Position numbers and translations under genes: made by a program
Notes under the pieces: generated by a model
The model's database searches: none
The model's input: only the letters and a program-made list of their open reading frames with translations
Told to the model about the DNA's origin: nothing
Origin: Pseudomonas lijiangensis
Lineage (GTDB): Bacteria > Pseudomonadota > Gammaproteobacteria > Pseudomonadales > Pseudomonadaceae
Direction: 5' to 3'
DNA length: 64,000 nucleotides
NCBI RefSeq assembly: GCF_018968705.1
Contig: NZ_CP076668.1
Location: 4,971,001 to 5,035,000, forward strand
Shown: positions 28,352 to 36,916 of the stretch, in pieces
Layout of the letters: each line of letters begins with the position of its first letter
Numbering within the stretch: position 1 is the first letter of the stretch

Positions 28352-29281
28352 ATGTCCCTGCCGCTTATCTATCATGATGACTACAGCCCGCACTTCCCGG
28401 CTGACCATCGTTTCCCCATGGACAAGTTCCGCCTGCTGCGCGATCACCTGGTCGACAGCGGCCTGGTCCTGGACACCCAGCTTCTGCGCCCGGAACTGTG
28501 CCCGGCCGATATTCTGGCACTGGCCCATGACCCTTCTTATATTCAGCGCTACCTGAGCGGCGACCTGTCACGCGAGGACCAGCGCCGACTGGGCCTGCCC
28601 TGGAGCGAAGACCTGGCGCGACGCACCATTCGAGCAGTAGGCGGCTCCTTGCTGACGGCCGAGCAGGCGCTCAAGCACGGCCTGGCCTGCCATCTGGCAG
28701 GCGGCACCCATCACGCGCATTACGATTACCCCGCCGGATTCTGCATCTTCAACGACCTGGCGATCATCAGCCATTACCTGCTGGCCAGCGGACGCGTGGG
28801 CAAGGTGCTGATCTTCGACTGCGACGTGCATCAGGGCGACGGCACGGCACGCATTCTCGCCGACACCGAAGACGCCATTACCGTGTCGCTGCACTGCGAA
28901 AAGAACTTCCCGGCCCGCAAGGCCCGGAGCGACTGGGACATCCCTCTGCCCATGGGCATGGGCGATGCGGACTACCTGAAAGTCGTCGACGACCTGCTCA
29001 ACTACCTGCTGCCGATCTACCAGCCGGATCTGGTGCTTTATGATGCAGGCGTGGATGTCCACAAGGACGATGCCCTGGGCTACCTGCAATTGACCGACCA
29101 AGGCCTGGCCGCAAGGGACGAAACCGTCATGCGCCACTGCCTGGGCCGTGACATTCCAGTCATGGGCGTTATCGGCGGCGGCTACAGCAAAGACCGCGAA
29201 GCCCTGGCCAGACGACACGGCATCCTGCATCACAGCGCGCAGCGGGTCTGGGTGGAGATGGGGTTGGGTTTACCAGCTTGA
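28352..29281 (+). CDS. Histone-deacetylase-family hydrolase
   Basis: The 309-residue zinc hydrolase of the HDAC/AcuC/AphA superfamily looks closest to class IV-like bacterial members. The tandem histidines H120-H121 (GGTHHAHYD), the zinc ligands D158 and H160 (FDCDVHQGDG) and D235 (AGVDVH) are all present, so it should be active. Bacterial members deacetylate acetylated amines, polyamines or proteins. Its last codons overlap the 3' end of the convergent toxin gene by 12 bp. Confidence 0.9.
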   Translation: MSLPLIYHDDYSPHFPADHRFPMDKFRLLRDHLVDSGLVLDTQLLRPELCPADILALAHDPSYIQRYLSGDLSREDQRRLGLPWSEDLARRTIRAVGGSLLTAEQALKHGLACHLAGGTHHAHYDYPAGFCIFNDLAIISHYLLASGRVGKVLIFDCDVHQGDGTARILADTEDAITVSLHCEKNFPARKARSDWDIPLPMGMGDADYLKVVDDLLNYLLPIYQPDLVLYDAGVDVHKDDALGYLQLTDQGLAARDETVMRHCLGRDIPVMGVIGGGYSKDREALARRHGILHHSAQRVWVEMGLGLPA

Positions 29282-29554
29282 TGGCGGTAAACGGCGGGTG
29301 TGGAAAATGCGCAATATCTGCAAACATCCGCCGCGAACACGATAAGGAATGATGTACGGCCGATCAGGCAACACCCATTCACGAGTACCACTGAGTCGCC
29401 CTTCTCGCCCCATCGCAGGAAAAAGAGCCAGTTGTTCTACGCCAGCCCTTATGGCGAGCACGAACTCAACGGCAGACTGCGGATTATCCACGGCGATGTA
29501 AGCGGCTTCGTCATCGAGATTCTTCAGCGCTGTCCTCAGCCACTCAACGCGCAT
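29270..29554 (-). CDS. ParE/RelE-family toxin
   Basis: This 94-residue protein of the RelE/ParE superfamily starts MRVEWLRTALKNLDDEAAYI and has the core RPYIIPYRVRGGCLQILRIFHTRR. It overlaps the antitoxin by 11 bp and lies downstream of it, the normal order for ParDE. ParE-type toxins poison gyrase and RelE-type cut mRNA; the family cannot be split with certainty here. Its 3' end runs into the convergent HDAC-like gene. Confidence 0.85.
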   Translation of the reverse strand: MRVEWLRTALKNLDDEAAYIAVDNPQSAVEFVLAIRAGVEQLALFPAMGREGRLSGTREWVLPDRPYIIPYRVRGGCLQILRIFHTRRLPPSSW

Positions 29555-29783
29555 TGCCTGTCCACTTGTCCATCACGGCGCCGACCTCTTCATCGCTGGC
29601 AAAATCCCCGGCATCCGCCTCCTGGATCGAGCGCTGAATCTCGGCAATCTGCCAGGCCTCACGATCGAGGTATTCACGCAAGGCATCAATGGCCAGGAAC
29701 GACTTGGTGCGCCCGGTAGCTTTTGCAAGGCTGGCAAGGGTGGCCGCCATTTCATCAGGTATACGTATAGACATAGTGGACAT
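29544..29783 (-). CDS. Ribbon-helix-helix antitoxin, ParD/CopG-like
   Basis: The 79-residue protein has an N-terminal ribbon-helix-helix (MSIRIPDEMAATLASLAKAT) that binds DNA as a dimer. The acidic C-terminal half (EADAGDFASDEEV) wraps the toxin. GGAGG lies 5 nt before the ATG at 29783. TGTATG words repeat upstream (29825-29845, minus strand) and may be its operator. It forms a type II module with the overlapping toxin. Confidence 0.87.
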   Translation of the reverse strand: MSTMSIRIPDEMAATLASLAKATGRTKSFLAIDALREYLDREAWQIAEIQRSIQEADAGDFASDEEVGAVMDKWTGNAR

Positions 29784-29924
29784 GATGACCTCCAGAAAGA
29801 ACATGCAGTACATAACCATACATTGTCATACAACGTACTACATCCATCACCCATCGCGAAATCAAGTCAGTATTTGAATCTCGGGTAGAATGCCCAGCCT
29901 CTTATCACTGACATCACGCTCGCC

Positions 29925-31211
29925 ATGACCGACTCTCACTCCCCGAAGCCCCCATCCGTCGCCATCATCGGAGGCGGGCCTGCGGGGTTGATGGCGGCTG
30001 AGGTGTTGAGCCAGGCCGGGATCAAGGTCGATCTGTATGACGCCATGCCCTCGGTGGGACGCAAGTTTCTGCTGGCGGGCGTGGGCGGGATGAATATCAC
30101 GCACTCGGAGCCTTACCCGGCGTTTCTGTCGCGCTATGCCGAACGAGCGCCGATGATCGCGCCCTTGCTGCGCGGCTTCGATGCCGATGCGCTGTGCACA
30201 TGGATTCATGAGTTGGGCATTCAGACTTTCGTGGGCAGTTCGGGTCGTGTGTTCCCCACCGACATGAAAGCCGCCCCGCTGCTGCGGGCCTGGCTCAAGC
30301 GCCTGCGCGAAGCCGGTGTGGCGATTCATAACCGCCATCGCTGGCTGGGCTGGAATGCCGACGGCAGCCTGCGTATTGTCTCTGCGGACGGCGAACTGGC
30401 CATCAAGCCCGATGCCACATTGCTCGCCCTGGGCGGCGCCAGTTGGGCTCGCCTGGGTTCCGATGGCGCCTGGTTGCCGTGGCTGCAAGAGCGCGGTATT
30501 GAAGTTGCGCCGCTGCAGGCCGCCAACTGCGGTTTTGAGGTTGCAGCCTGGAGCGAGTTGCTGCGCAGCAAGTTCGCGGGCGCGCCGCTGAAGAATATCG
30601 CCATGGGTCTGCCAGACGACACGCCTCGGCTTGGCGAATGCGTGCTGACCGAAACCGGAGTGGAAGGCAGTCTGGTTTATGCACTTTCGGCAAGAATTCG
30701 CGAGCAGATCAACCTTGCAGGCTCGGCGACGGTGCACATCGATCTGTTGCCCGGCAAGACGTTCGGCGATGTACAAAAAGCCCTGAGCAAACCTCGCGGC
30801 TCGCGCTCGATGTCCAAACACCTGCAAAGCCAGTTGGGTCTGGAGGGTGTCAAGGCCGCGCTTTTACGAGAGCTGGCGACCAAGGAAGCCTTTGCCGATC
30901 CCGTCTTGCTGAGCCAGGCCATCAAGACACTGCCTCTGACCCTGATCAAACCGCGTCCGCTCGATGAGGCGATCAGCACCGCTGGCGGTGTGACCTTCGA
31001 GGGGCTGGACGAGGGCTTGATGCTCAAGCAACTGCCGGGCGTGTTCTGCGCCGGCGAGATGCTTGACTGGGAAGCGCCGACTGGCGGCTACCTGCTGACT
31101 GCCTGCTTTGCCAGCGGTCGGGCTGCGGGGCTTGGGATCATTGAGTGGTGCCGCAGCTCCCACAACCTTGGTGGGAGGGAGCTTGCTCGCGACGAGGCCA
31201 GTGAAGGCTGA
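29925..31211 (+). CDS. FAD-dependent flavoprotein, PP4765/HI0933-like family
   Basis: This 428-residue NAD(P)/FAD-dependent protein has the dinucleotide motif GGGPAG (16-21), the family stretch VGRKFLLAGVGGMNITHSE, and a second nucleotide loop near the C-terminus (CAGEMLDWEAPTGGYLLTAC). It resembles the BaiN/HI0933 flavoproteins, and more exactly the Pseudomonas TIGR03862 group; the substrate is unknown. The last 17 codons are REP DNA (see repeat at 31156), so the C-terminal tail THNLGGRELARDEASEG-like is probably not ancestral. TAGAAT at 29887 in GGGTAGAATGCC context is a possible -10. Confidence 0.88.
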   Translation: MTDSHSPKPPSVAIIGGGPAGLMAAEVLSQAGIKVDLYDAMPSVGRKFLLAGVGGMNITHSEPYPAFLSRYAERAPMIAPLLRGFDADALCTWIHELGIQTFVGSSGRVFPTDMKAAPLLRAWLKRLREAGVAIHNRHRWLGWNADGSLRIVSADGELAIKPDATLLALGGASWARLGSDGAWLPWLQERGIEVAPLQAANCGFEVAAWSELLRSKFAGAPLKNIAMGLPDDTPRLGECVLTETGVEGSLVYALSARIREQINLAGSATVHIDLLPGKTFGDVQKALSKPRGSRSMSKHLQSQLGLEGVKAALLRELATKEAFADPVLLSQAIKTLPLTLIKPRPLDEAISTAGGVTFEGLDEGLMLKQLPGVFCAGEMLDWEAPTGGYLLTACFASGRAAGLGIIEWCRSSHNLGGRELARDEASEG

Positions 31212-31261
31212 AGAAGTGCACTGCCTTCACTGCCGCCTTCGCGACTGAAGTCGCTCCTACA
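31156..31261. repeat. REP pair overlapping the flavoprotein 3' end
   Basis: GTGGGAGGGAGCTTGCTCGC lies on the left and TTCGCGACTGAAGTCGCTCC on the right. The first unit is inside the coding frame and contains codons up to the stop at 31209-31211. Confidence 0.85.
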
Positions 31262-31286
31262 ATCTTTATGATGGATCAAGATTGGA

Positions 31287-32615
31287 TCAGGGCTTTTTCT
31301 TGCGAGGTCCGGTGTTGAACACTGGCACCTTGCGCACGGCCTTTACCACTGGCGCTGGCTCGCTATCGCCACTGTCGACCCATTTGCCCAGATTGCGCTT
31401 GCTGCCTGAAACCTTGGGCTTTTTCGGCTTCTTGGGTTTCTTGAGGATCTGCCCTCTGGCATCGGTGGTCGGCACACGGTGTTCAGGCTCGAAATCCTGC
31501 TCTTCCTTGCGCACCAGCGTCTGGCGGGTCAGCACTTCAATCGCCGACAGCAACTCGACTTCATCGGCGCAGACCAGCGAGATCGCTTCACCGGTCAGGC
31601 CTGCACGCCCGGTACGCCCGATGCGGTGGATGTAATCCTCGGCCACGATAGGCAAATCCAGGTTGACCACGGTCGGGAGATCATCGATATCCAGGCCACG
31701 GGCCGCCACATCGGTCGCCACCAGGATCTGCACTTCGCTGGCCTTGAAACGATCCAGCGCACGCTGGCGGGTCGCCTGTGGCTTGTCGCCGTGAATGCCA
31801 TCGGCGTTGATACCCAGCCCTTGCAGACGCTCGACCAGTTGGTCGACGCCGACGCGGGTCTTGGCGAAGACCAGCACCTGGCCCCAGCGCTGCTTTTTCA
31901 GCAGATGGATGAACAGCTCGCTCTTGCGCTTCTTGTCTACCGGCACCACCCACTGCTTGACCGAAGACGCCGCCACGTTGCGCGGGCTGACTTCAATGCT
32001 CAGAGGGTCATCGAGCATCTGCGAGGCCAGCAGGCGGATTTCGTCCGAGAAGGTCGCGGAGAACAGCAAGGTCTGGCGACGCTTGGGCAGTGCGGCATAA
32101 ATCCCGCGCAGTTCTTCGGCAAAGCCCAGGTCCAGCATGCGATCGGCTTCATCGAGGATCAGGGTTTGCAGTTGCGAGAACTTGACCGCGTTCTGACGGT
32201 GCAGGTCCAGCAAACGGCCTGGCGTGGCGACCAGAACATCCACGCCCTTGCGCAGCTTCATCATTTGCGGGTTGATGCTGACGCCGCCATACACCGCGTA
32301 AGTGCTCAATGGCAGGTGTTCAGCGTACTGGCGAATGCTTTCATGCACCTGCTCGGCCAACTCGCGGGTCGGCGCCAGTACCAGGGCACGCACCGAGTTG
32401 GGAGCGACTTTCGGGCCTTCCATGGTCAGGCGCTGCAACAGCGGCAGGGCAAAACCGGCAGTCTTGCCAGTGCCGGTCTGGGCGGCGGCCATCAGGTCAC
32501 GGCCAGCCAGCACCGGAGGAATCGCCTGTGCCTGAACAGGCGTCGGGGTCTGGTAGCCAAGTGCATCGAGGGCACGCAGCAAGGGTTCGATCAGGCCGAG
32601 AGAGGCGAATGTCAT
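31287..32615 (-). CDS. rhlE: DEAD-box ATP-dependent RNA helicase RhlE
   Basis: The 442-residue helicase carries all DEAD-box motifs: the Q motif near residues 20-30, AQTGTGKT (45-52), PTRELA, DEAD (LILDEADRML), SAT (LFSATFSDE) and HRIGRTGRAG. A Lys-rich C-terminal tail (PKKPKKPKV) gives non-specific RNA binding. RhlE acts in ribosome maturation and RNA decay, with a role in cold growth. The ATG at 32615 gives the family N-terminus MTFASLGL; in-frame sequence upstream is not helicase. Confidence 0.93.
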   Translation of the reverse strand: MTFASLGLIEPLLRALDALGYQTPTPVQAQAIPPVLAGRDLMAAAQTGTGKTAGFALPLLQRLTMEGPKVAPNSVRALVLAPTRELAEQVHESIRQYAEHLPLSTYAVYGGVSINPQMMKLRKGVDVLVATPGRLLDLHRQNAVKFSQLQTLILDEADRMLDLGFAEELRGIYAALPKRRQTLLFSATFSDEIRLLASQMLDDPLSIEVSPRNVAASSVKQWVVPVDKKRKSELFIHLLKKQRWGQVLVFAKTRVGVDQLVERLQGLGINADGIHGDKPQATRQRALDRFKASEVQILVATDVAARGLDIDDLPTVVNLDLPIVAEDYIHRIGRTGRAGLTGEAISLVCADEVELLSAIEVLTRQTLVRKEEQDFEPEHRVPTTDARGQILKKPKKPKKPKVSGSKRNLGKWVDSGDSEPAPVVKAVRKVPVFNTGPRKKKP

Positions 32616-32701
32616 GGAGATACCGTAGGGAAATTCACTGCAAGGCGCGCAGTTTACCCTGTCCGGCACCTTGCTGCTTCGGCTTGCACCGTTGGATAAG
32701 G

Positions 32702-33316
32702 CTAAAAACCACGCTGACGCTTGAGCGCCTCGCTGATTTTTGCCGCAGGGACTTTCTGCAGAGAACACAACAACTGATGGGAAACCCCGGCAATCCCGTG
32801 GGTCTGGCGCAGTTCGTTGGTCAGGTAAGCCGTCAGGTTGGCGGCCATTTCGGCATCGGCCATGGCCCGGTGAGCCTTGCCGGTGTTGGGCAGGCGGGCA
32901 TAACTGGTGAGGGTGCCGAGCTTGTGGTTGGGTGCGCCCGGCATCAGGCGGCGCGCCAGCAGCATCGAACAGGCGAAACTCTGCTCGCGGGCACGCTGGA
33001 TGCGCGAGAGTTCGTAGTCCCAGAACTTCTGGTCGAATGAAGCGTTGTGCGCCACCAGCGGCGTTGCACCGACAAAATCACAGACATCATTCATCACCCG
33101 CTCGGCCGACGGCGCGGTGCGGATCATGTTGTTGCTGATTCCGGTGAGGCCTTCGATAAAGGCTGGAATACGCACCCCGGCGTTCATCAGGCTCTGATAG
33201 CGATCGACGATACGCCCCTGCTCCATGATCACCACGGCAATCTCGGTAGCCCGGCAGTTATGGCCGGGGGAGATACCGGTGGTTTCAAAGTCAATGACAG
33301 CGATACGTTCCAACAC
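32702..33316 (-). CDS. DnaQ-like 3'-5' exonuclease (DEDDh)
   Basis: This 204-residue protein is a free-standing exonuclease domain. Motif I is D9xE11 (IDFETTG), motif II HNASFDQKF, and motif III HRAMADAEMAA has the histidine that defines the DEDDh group. It resembles the proofreading epsilon subunit and RNase T-like enzymes, but is not dnaQ itself by context. The start is taken as GTG at 33316, 9 nt after AAGGA; an upstream TTG touches that ribosome site. It lies between rhlE and the NYN gene on the same strand. Confidence 0.85.
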   Translation of the reverse strand: MLERIAVIDFETTGISPGHNCRATEIAVVIMEQGRIVDRYQSLMNAGVRIPAFIEGLTGISNNMIRTAPSAERVMNDVCDFVGATPLVAHNASFDQKFWDYELSRIQRAREQSFACSMLLARRLMPGAPNHKLGTLTSYARLPNTGKAHRAMADAEMAANLTAYLTNELRQTHGIAGVSHQLLCSLQKVPAAKISEALKRQRGF

Positions 33317-33342
33317 GGGGTGCAATCCTTAAAAAATGGCCA

Positions 33343-33819
33343 TCATTTGAGCAACAACGCGCCTTCGATGGGAATGTAGCGGCTGGCGGCACGAATCAGC
33401 GAGTTGGCCGTCAACCCAGGAACCCCGTAGGCCACAGCCTCGACGCCGTGCTTGGCGATGATGCGTTCGAGCAGCAGATCGAAATCGCCATCACCGGACG
33501 CCAGCACCACCTCATCCACCTGCGGCGCGACGTCCATGATATCGATGGTGATCCCCACATCCCAGTCGCCTTTGGCCGAACCATCACTGCGCTGGATGTA
33601 CGGTTTGAGTTTGACGGTGAATCCCAGGTTGCGAAGGATCTGCTGGAATTGCTGCTGCTTGCTGTCACCACGATCGATGGCATAGGCAAACGCCTCGACT
33701 ATCTGCCCGCGCGAGCTGATGTCCGCCCACAACGCGGCGTAATTGAAGTGACAACCATGCGCCTGGCGCACGGTGTAATAGAGGTTCTGTACATCAGCAA
33801 ACACCGCGATCTTCTTCAC
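33343..33819 (-). CDS. NYN-domain (LabA/PIN-like) putative ribonuclease
   Basis: The 158-residue protein is a complete NYN domain. The acidic residues expected for a PIN-like metal site are present: D9 and N12 (FADVQNLYY), D85/D87 (KGDWDVG) and the SGDGDFD signature at 108-114. NYN proteins are thought to cut RNA, and members include the rRNA/tRNA-related LabA group. It lies 26 bp upstream of the exonuclease gene, suggesting co-transcription of two nucleases. The substrate is unknown. Confidence 0.87.
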   Translation of the reverse strand: MKKIAVFADVQNLYYTVRQAHGCHFNYAALWADISSRGQIVEAFAYAIDRGDSKQQQFQQILRNLGFTVKLKPYIQRSDGSAKGDWDVGITIDIMDVAPQVDEVVLASGDGDFDLLLERIIAKHGVEAVAYGVPGLTANSLIRAASRYIPIEGALLLK

Positions 33820-33960
33820 CGCAATTCCTCATGACGCGGACAAAATTCGTCAGCCGGTGCAGCAGTATGCCATGAGATGAAAAAGACCGCGGCTCAAGCA
33901 GCGACGGGCAAACCACCTCCAAGCGCCATGGAAGCAGGTTGCCCGCGACACCATTGCGAC

Positions 33961-34647
33961 TCAGACGAAGGAGTCATCGTCCGAAAACATGCCTCCGCCA
34001 TCGTCATAGTTGTCATCGGCCATGTATTGCTGATCCTGCTGCCCCCAATTGCCCGAATCATTGCTTTGCATGGGCTGGTCGTGAATGACTTCGACAATTT
34101 CCTCAGGCTGGCTGTGGTGCCCAAACAGGCTGCTGATACCTTGCGCCAGCATCACACCGCCCGCCACACCGGCTGCGGTCTGCAGGGCACCGCCGAGAAA
34201 ACCTGTTCCTCTTGGCGCTACTGGGGGTGGTACATAGCCACTTTGCTGCGCAGGTGGCGGGTTGAAACCGGCACCATCACGCCAGCCACCGCCACTGGAG
34301 GTCGGGGCAGGCTGAGACTGCGGAGCACGTGAGGTGCTGCCGCCAAAGATGCTCGACAGAAAACCACCACTGGCCGGGGCAGACGAAGCCTGGCCTCTGG
34401 CCTGCTGGAGTTCGGCCTGAAGCTGCTGAATCTGCTCGTCACGCTGCCTGAGCTGCTGATTCAACTGGTTGACTGCCGCTTCCTGAACCAGAATCGCCTG
34501 CGCCATGTAATAAGGAGCGCCGGGCTGGCGGGCAAGATGCTCCTTGATCCGCGCTTCGGCCCCGGCGTCACGGGGAGCCGAGGCTGTTTCGGCACTTTTC
34601 AGTTTGGAGAAAAGTTCGTCGATCAGGGTTTGCTCTTCGCTGTTCAT
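33961..34647 (-). CDS. DUF2076 family protein
   Basis: The 228-residue protein starts at 34647 (MNSEEQTLIDELFSKLKSAE), the typical DUF2076 N-terminus. It contains a Gln-rich coiled coil (about residues 60-90), Pro/Gly-rich linkers, a hydrophobic Gly/Ala segment (GALQTAAGVAGGVMLAQGI) and an acidic Asp-rich tail ending DDSFV. The family is described as periplasmic or membrane-associated but lacks a known function. The 34 codons open upstream do not resemble the family. Confidence 0.82.
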   Translation of the reverse strand: MNSEEQTLIDELFSKLKSAETASAPRDAGAEARIKEHLARQPGAPYYMAQAILVQEAAVNQLNQQLRQRDEQIQQLQAELQQARGQASSAPASGGFLSSIFGGSTSRAPQSQPAPTSSGGGWRDGAGFNPPPAQQSGYVPPPVAPRGTGFLGGALQTAAGVAGGVMLAQGISSLFGHHSQPEEIVEVIHDQPMQSNDSGNWGQQDQQYMADDNYDDGGGMFSDDDSFV

Positions 34648-34819
34648 GGCGACCTCGCTGGATTGCCGTTGGAAATCTTCGTCCAGTCGAATGAGTGGAC
34701 TTAACTCAAGTAATGGGGCTGGACAAGCGCGCTTCAACCGGATGAACAAAAAGTTAAGAAAGCCCCCGCGCCAATGCCGATCAGTTAAGAGGCTGAGTTC
34801 AAAAAACAGGTGGCAGAGT

Positions 34820-34921
34820 CACAATCCGTGGGAGGGGCCTTGGCCGCGACAGCCAGCAGTCAGGCGCTGAAAATGTGTTGGCTTCAGCGGGTCGTCGCGG
34901 CCAAGGCCCCTCCCACAAGTG
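34820..34921. repeat. BIME-type paired REP, twin of 8163-8264
   Basis: GTGGGAGGGGCCTTGGCCGC faces GCGGCCAAGGCCCCTCCCAC, with AGGCGCTGAAAATGT in the core. Layout and length match the copy at 8163, about 26.7 kb away. Confidence 0.88.
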
Positions 34922-35034
34922 ATAGATATGTCTTAACTGATCGACATTAGCCCCGTCCCTGTCATTGCCACTCTTGGTTCGACAAAAGGCATGGGCTACA
35001 GTGTCGCCTGCTTTTTTGCCTGCGACTTATCCAC

Positions 35035-35685
35035 ATGAACCCGCTGAACGTTATCCAGGACTCGCTGTACTTCTTCCGGCGAAACCTGGGAAGCATCCTG
35101 ATGCTGTGCCTGCCGCTGGTGGTGCTTGAAGCCCTGGCCAAACAGGCCCTGGGCACTGAAGCCCCCTTCGCTTATGAGCTGTTGATCGGCCTGCTGTTCT
35201 ATCCGCTCTATACAGGCGCCCTGATTCTGTTTCTCGATGCCCGCACGCGAGGCGAGGCTCCTGCGACCAGAGACCTGCTGGCCATGACCCTGCGCCTGTG
35301 GCCGACCTTCGCCGTGCTGTCGGCCATCAGCACACTGCTGATTCTGTTCGGGCTGTCGCTGTTCGTCATTCCCGGCCTGTGGGTGATGGTCAAGCTGGCT
35401 TTCAGCGAGTACCTGCTGGTGATGCGCAAATTGACGCCTTTCATGGCGATGCGCGAAAGCATGCTGATGACCACCGGCCATTTCATGCGCATTCTGGCCT
35501 GTGTGCTGGGTGTCTACATTCCCCTGTCATTGCTCGAAGGCCTGGGGCTTTACCTGTTCCCGGAGCCCCAGAGCCCTGCGGTATCCCTGATACTCGACAG
35601 CATCGGCAGCTTCCTGCAACTGTTCATTACCGTCGTGATATTCCGCCTGTTCATGCTGATCAGCGAACCTGCGAACAAGGCTTGA
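35035..35685 (+). CDS. YciC-family inner-membrane protein
   Basis: The 216-residue protein has about six membrane helices and starts MNPLNVIQDSLYFFRRNLGS, as in the YciC/UPF0259 family. The conserved FVIPGLWVMVKLAFSEYL segment (near residue 110) is also family-like. Function is unknown. A REP and 113 bp separate it from DUF2076, and the EEP gene follows 87 bp later on the same strand. Confidence 0.8.
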   Translation: MNPLNVIQDSLYFFRRNLGSILMLCLPLVVLEALAKQALGTEAPFAYELLIGLLFYPLYTGALILFLDARTRGEAPATRDLLAMTLRLWPTFAVLSAISTLLILFGLSLFVIPGLWVMVKLAFSEYLLVMRKLTPFMAMRESMLMTTGHFMRILACVLGVYIPLSLLEGLGLYLFPEPQSPAVSLILDSIGSFLQLFITVVIFRLFMLISEPANKA

Positions 35686-35772
35686 GCCACGAAACGGCTG
35701 CCAGATACTGGCAGCTCGGCTATCCTCGTTCGCGAACCCGAGACCGAGCGCCATGCGCTCCAAGCCGAGCCG

Positions 35773-36894
35773 ATGCCCCGTTTACTCTTGCGCCTGACAC
35801 TCATTGCCCTGACCCTGACCGGCCTTGTGCTGGCAATGATCCATAGCCTGACCTGGCGTCCCGAAGACCGGGAGCCGGTCACGGCCATCTGCACCTCACA
35901 GGCACCACCGCTGGTGCCGGGCCAGGCGCTGAAAGTCATGACCTGGAACATCCAGTATCTGGCGGGCAAGCGTTACGTCTTCTGGTACGACATGGCCGAT
36001 GGCAGCGGCGAAGACGAGCGCCCGACCCACGAAGATATTGCCTACGACCTCGATGAAGTGGCACGCGTCATTCGGGACGAACAGCCGGATGTCGTGTTGC
36101 TGCAGGAAGTCAGCGACGGCGCCAAAAATGCCGACTATCAGAACCAGCTGGCCCTGCTTCAGGAGCGAGTCACGGACCTGTATCCCTGCAGCACCGAGGC
36201 GTTCTACTGGAAAGCCGACTTCATCCCGGACCTGCACATCCGCGGCAGCGTCGGCATGAAACTGGCGACCCTGAGCCGCTATCGCATCGATCACGCCGAA
36301 CGGCTGCAACTGCCGCTGCCTGACACCAACATCATCAGCCGTCAGTTCAAGCCGCGACCCGCCTTGCTGGTGAGCTACCTGCCCTTGCGCGATGGCGAAC
36401 AGCTTGCCGTCATCAACACCCACCTGAGCAAGTCAGCCCGTGGCGACGACACGCTGCAGCGCCAGATACAGGTCACCGGCAAATTGCTCGACACCCTTGA
36501 AAGCAGCGGCACGCCCTGGCTGATCGGCGGTGATTTCAACCTGCTGCCGCTGGGCCAGTACCAGCGCCTGCCCGCCGAACAACAGGCACCCTACAACCCC
36601 GACAGCGAACTGCATGCTCTGTGGGACAAATACCCGATGATCCCCAGCAACAGCGAAGCCAGCGGTATCGACCGCAACCAGTGGCTGACCTTCTTCCCCA
36701 ACGACAAGCGAGTCAGCGGGCCTGACAGAACCGTCGACTACCTGTTCCACAGCCCGAAACTGAAGCGCATCGGGGCCAGGGTTCGCCGTGACGACACGCT
36801 GCTGATTTCGGATCACCTGCCGGTGATCGGGCGGTTTCTGTTGCCCGTACTGGAAGAGAAGCCCAACGCTTCCGAGCTGTTGCCCGAGCGCTAG
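35773..36894 (+). CDS. Membrane-anchored endonuclease/exonuclease/phosphatase-family protein
   Basis: The 373-residue protein has an N-terminal membrane anchor (residues 4-22) and an extracytoplasmic EEP domain. Catalytic residues of the DNase I-like fold are all visible: N59 (MTWNIQ), E112 (LLQEV), the GGDFNLLP motif and the C-terminal SDHLPV. Substrates in this family range from DNA to sphingolipids and phosphoinositides; the outward location argues against DNA repair. Proximity to YciC suggests an envelope role, which is inference. Confidence 0.83.
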   Translation: MPRLLLRLTLIALTLTGLVLAMIHSLTWRPEDREPVTAICTSQAPPLVPGQALKVMTWNIQYLAGKRYVFWYDMADGSGEDERPTHEDIAYDLDEVARVIRDEQPDVVLLQEVSDGAKNADYQNQLALLQERVTDLYPCSTEAFYWKADFIPDLHIRGSVGMKLATLSRYRIDHAERLQLPLPDTNIISRQFKPRPALLVSYLPLRDGEQLAVINTHLSKSARGDDTLQRQIQVTGKLLDTLESSGTPWLIGGDFNLLPLGQYQRLPAEQQAPYNPDSELHALWDKYPMIPSNSEASGIDRNQWLTFFPNDKRVSGPDRTVDYLFHSPKLKRIGARVRRDDTLLISDHLPVIGRFLLPVLEEKPNASELLPER

Positions 36895-36916
36895 CCTCAG
36901 TAATCAAAGGTCGGGA

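Noticed and set aside
31479..32699. 406-codon open frame antisense to rhlE
   Set aside because: It has no known domain, and rhlE is fully supported on the other strand.
33877..34332. 151-codon open frame antisense to the DUF2076 gene
   Set aside because: It overlaps a family-supported gene and has no ribosome site or similarity.
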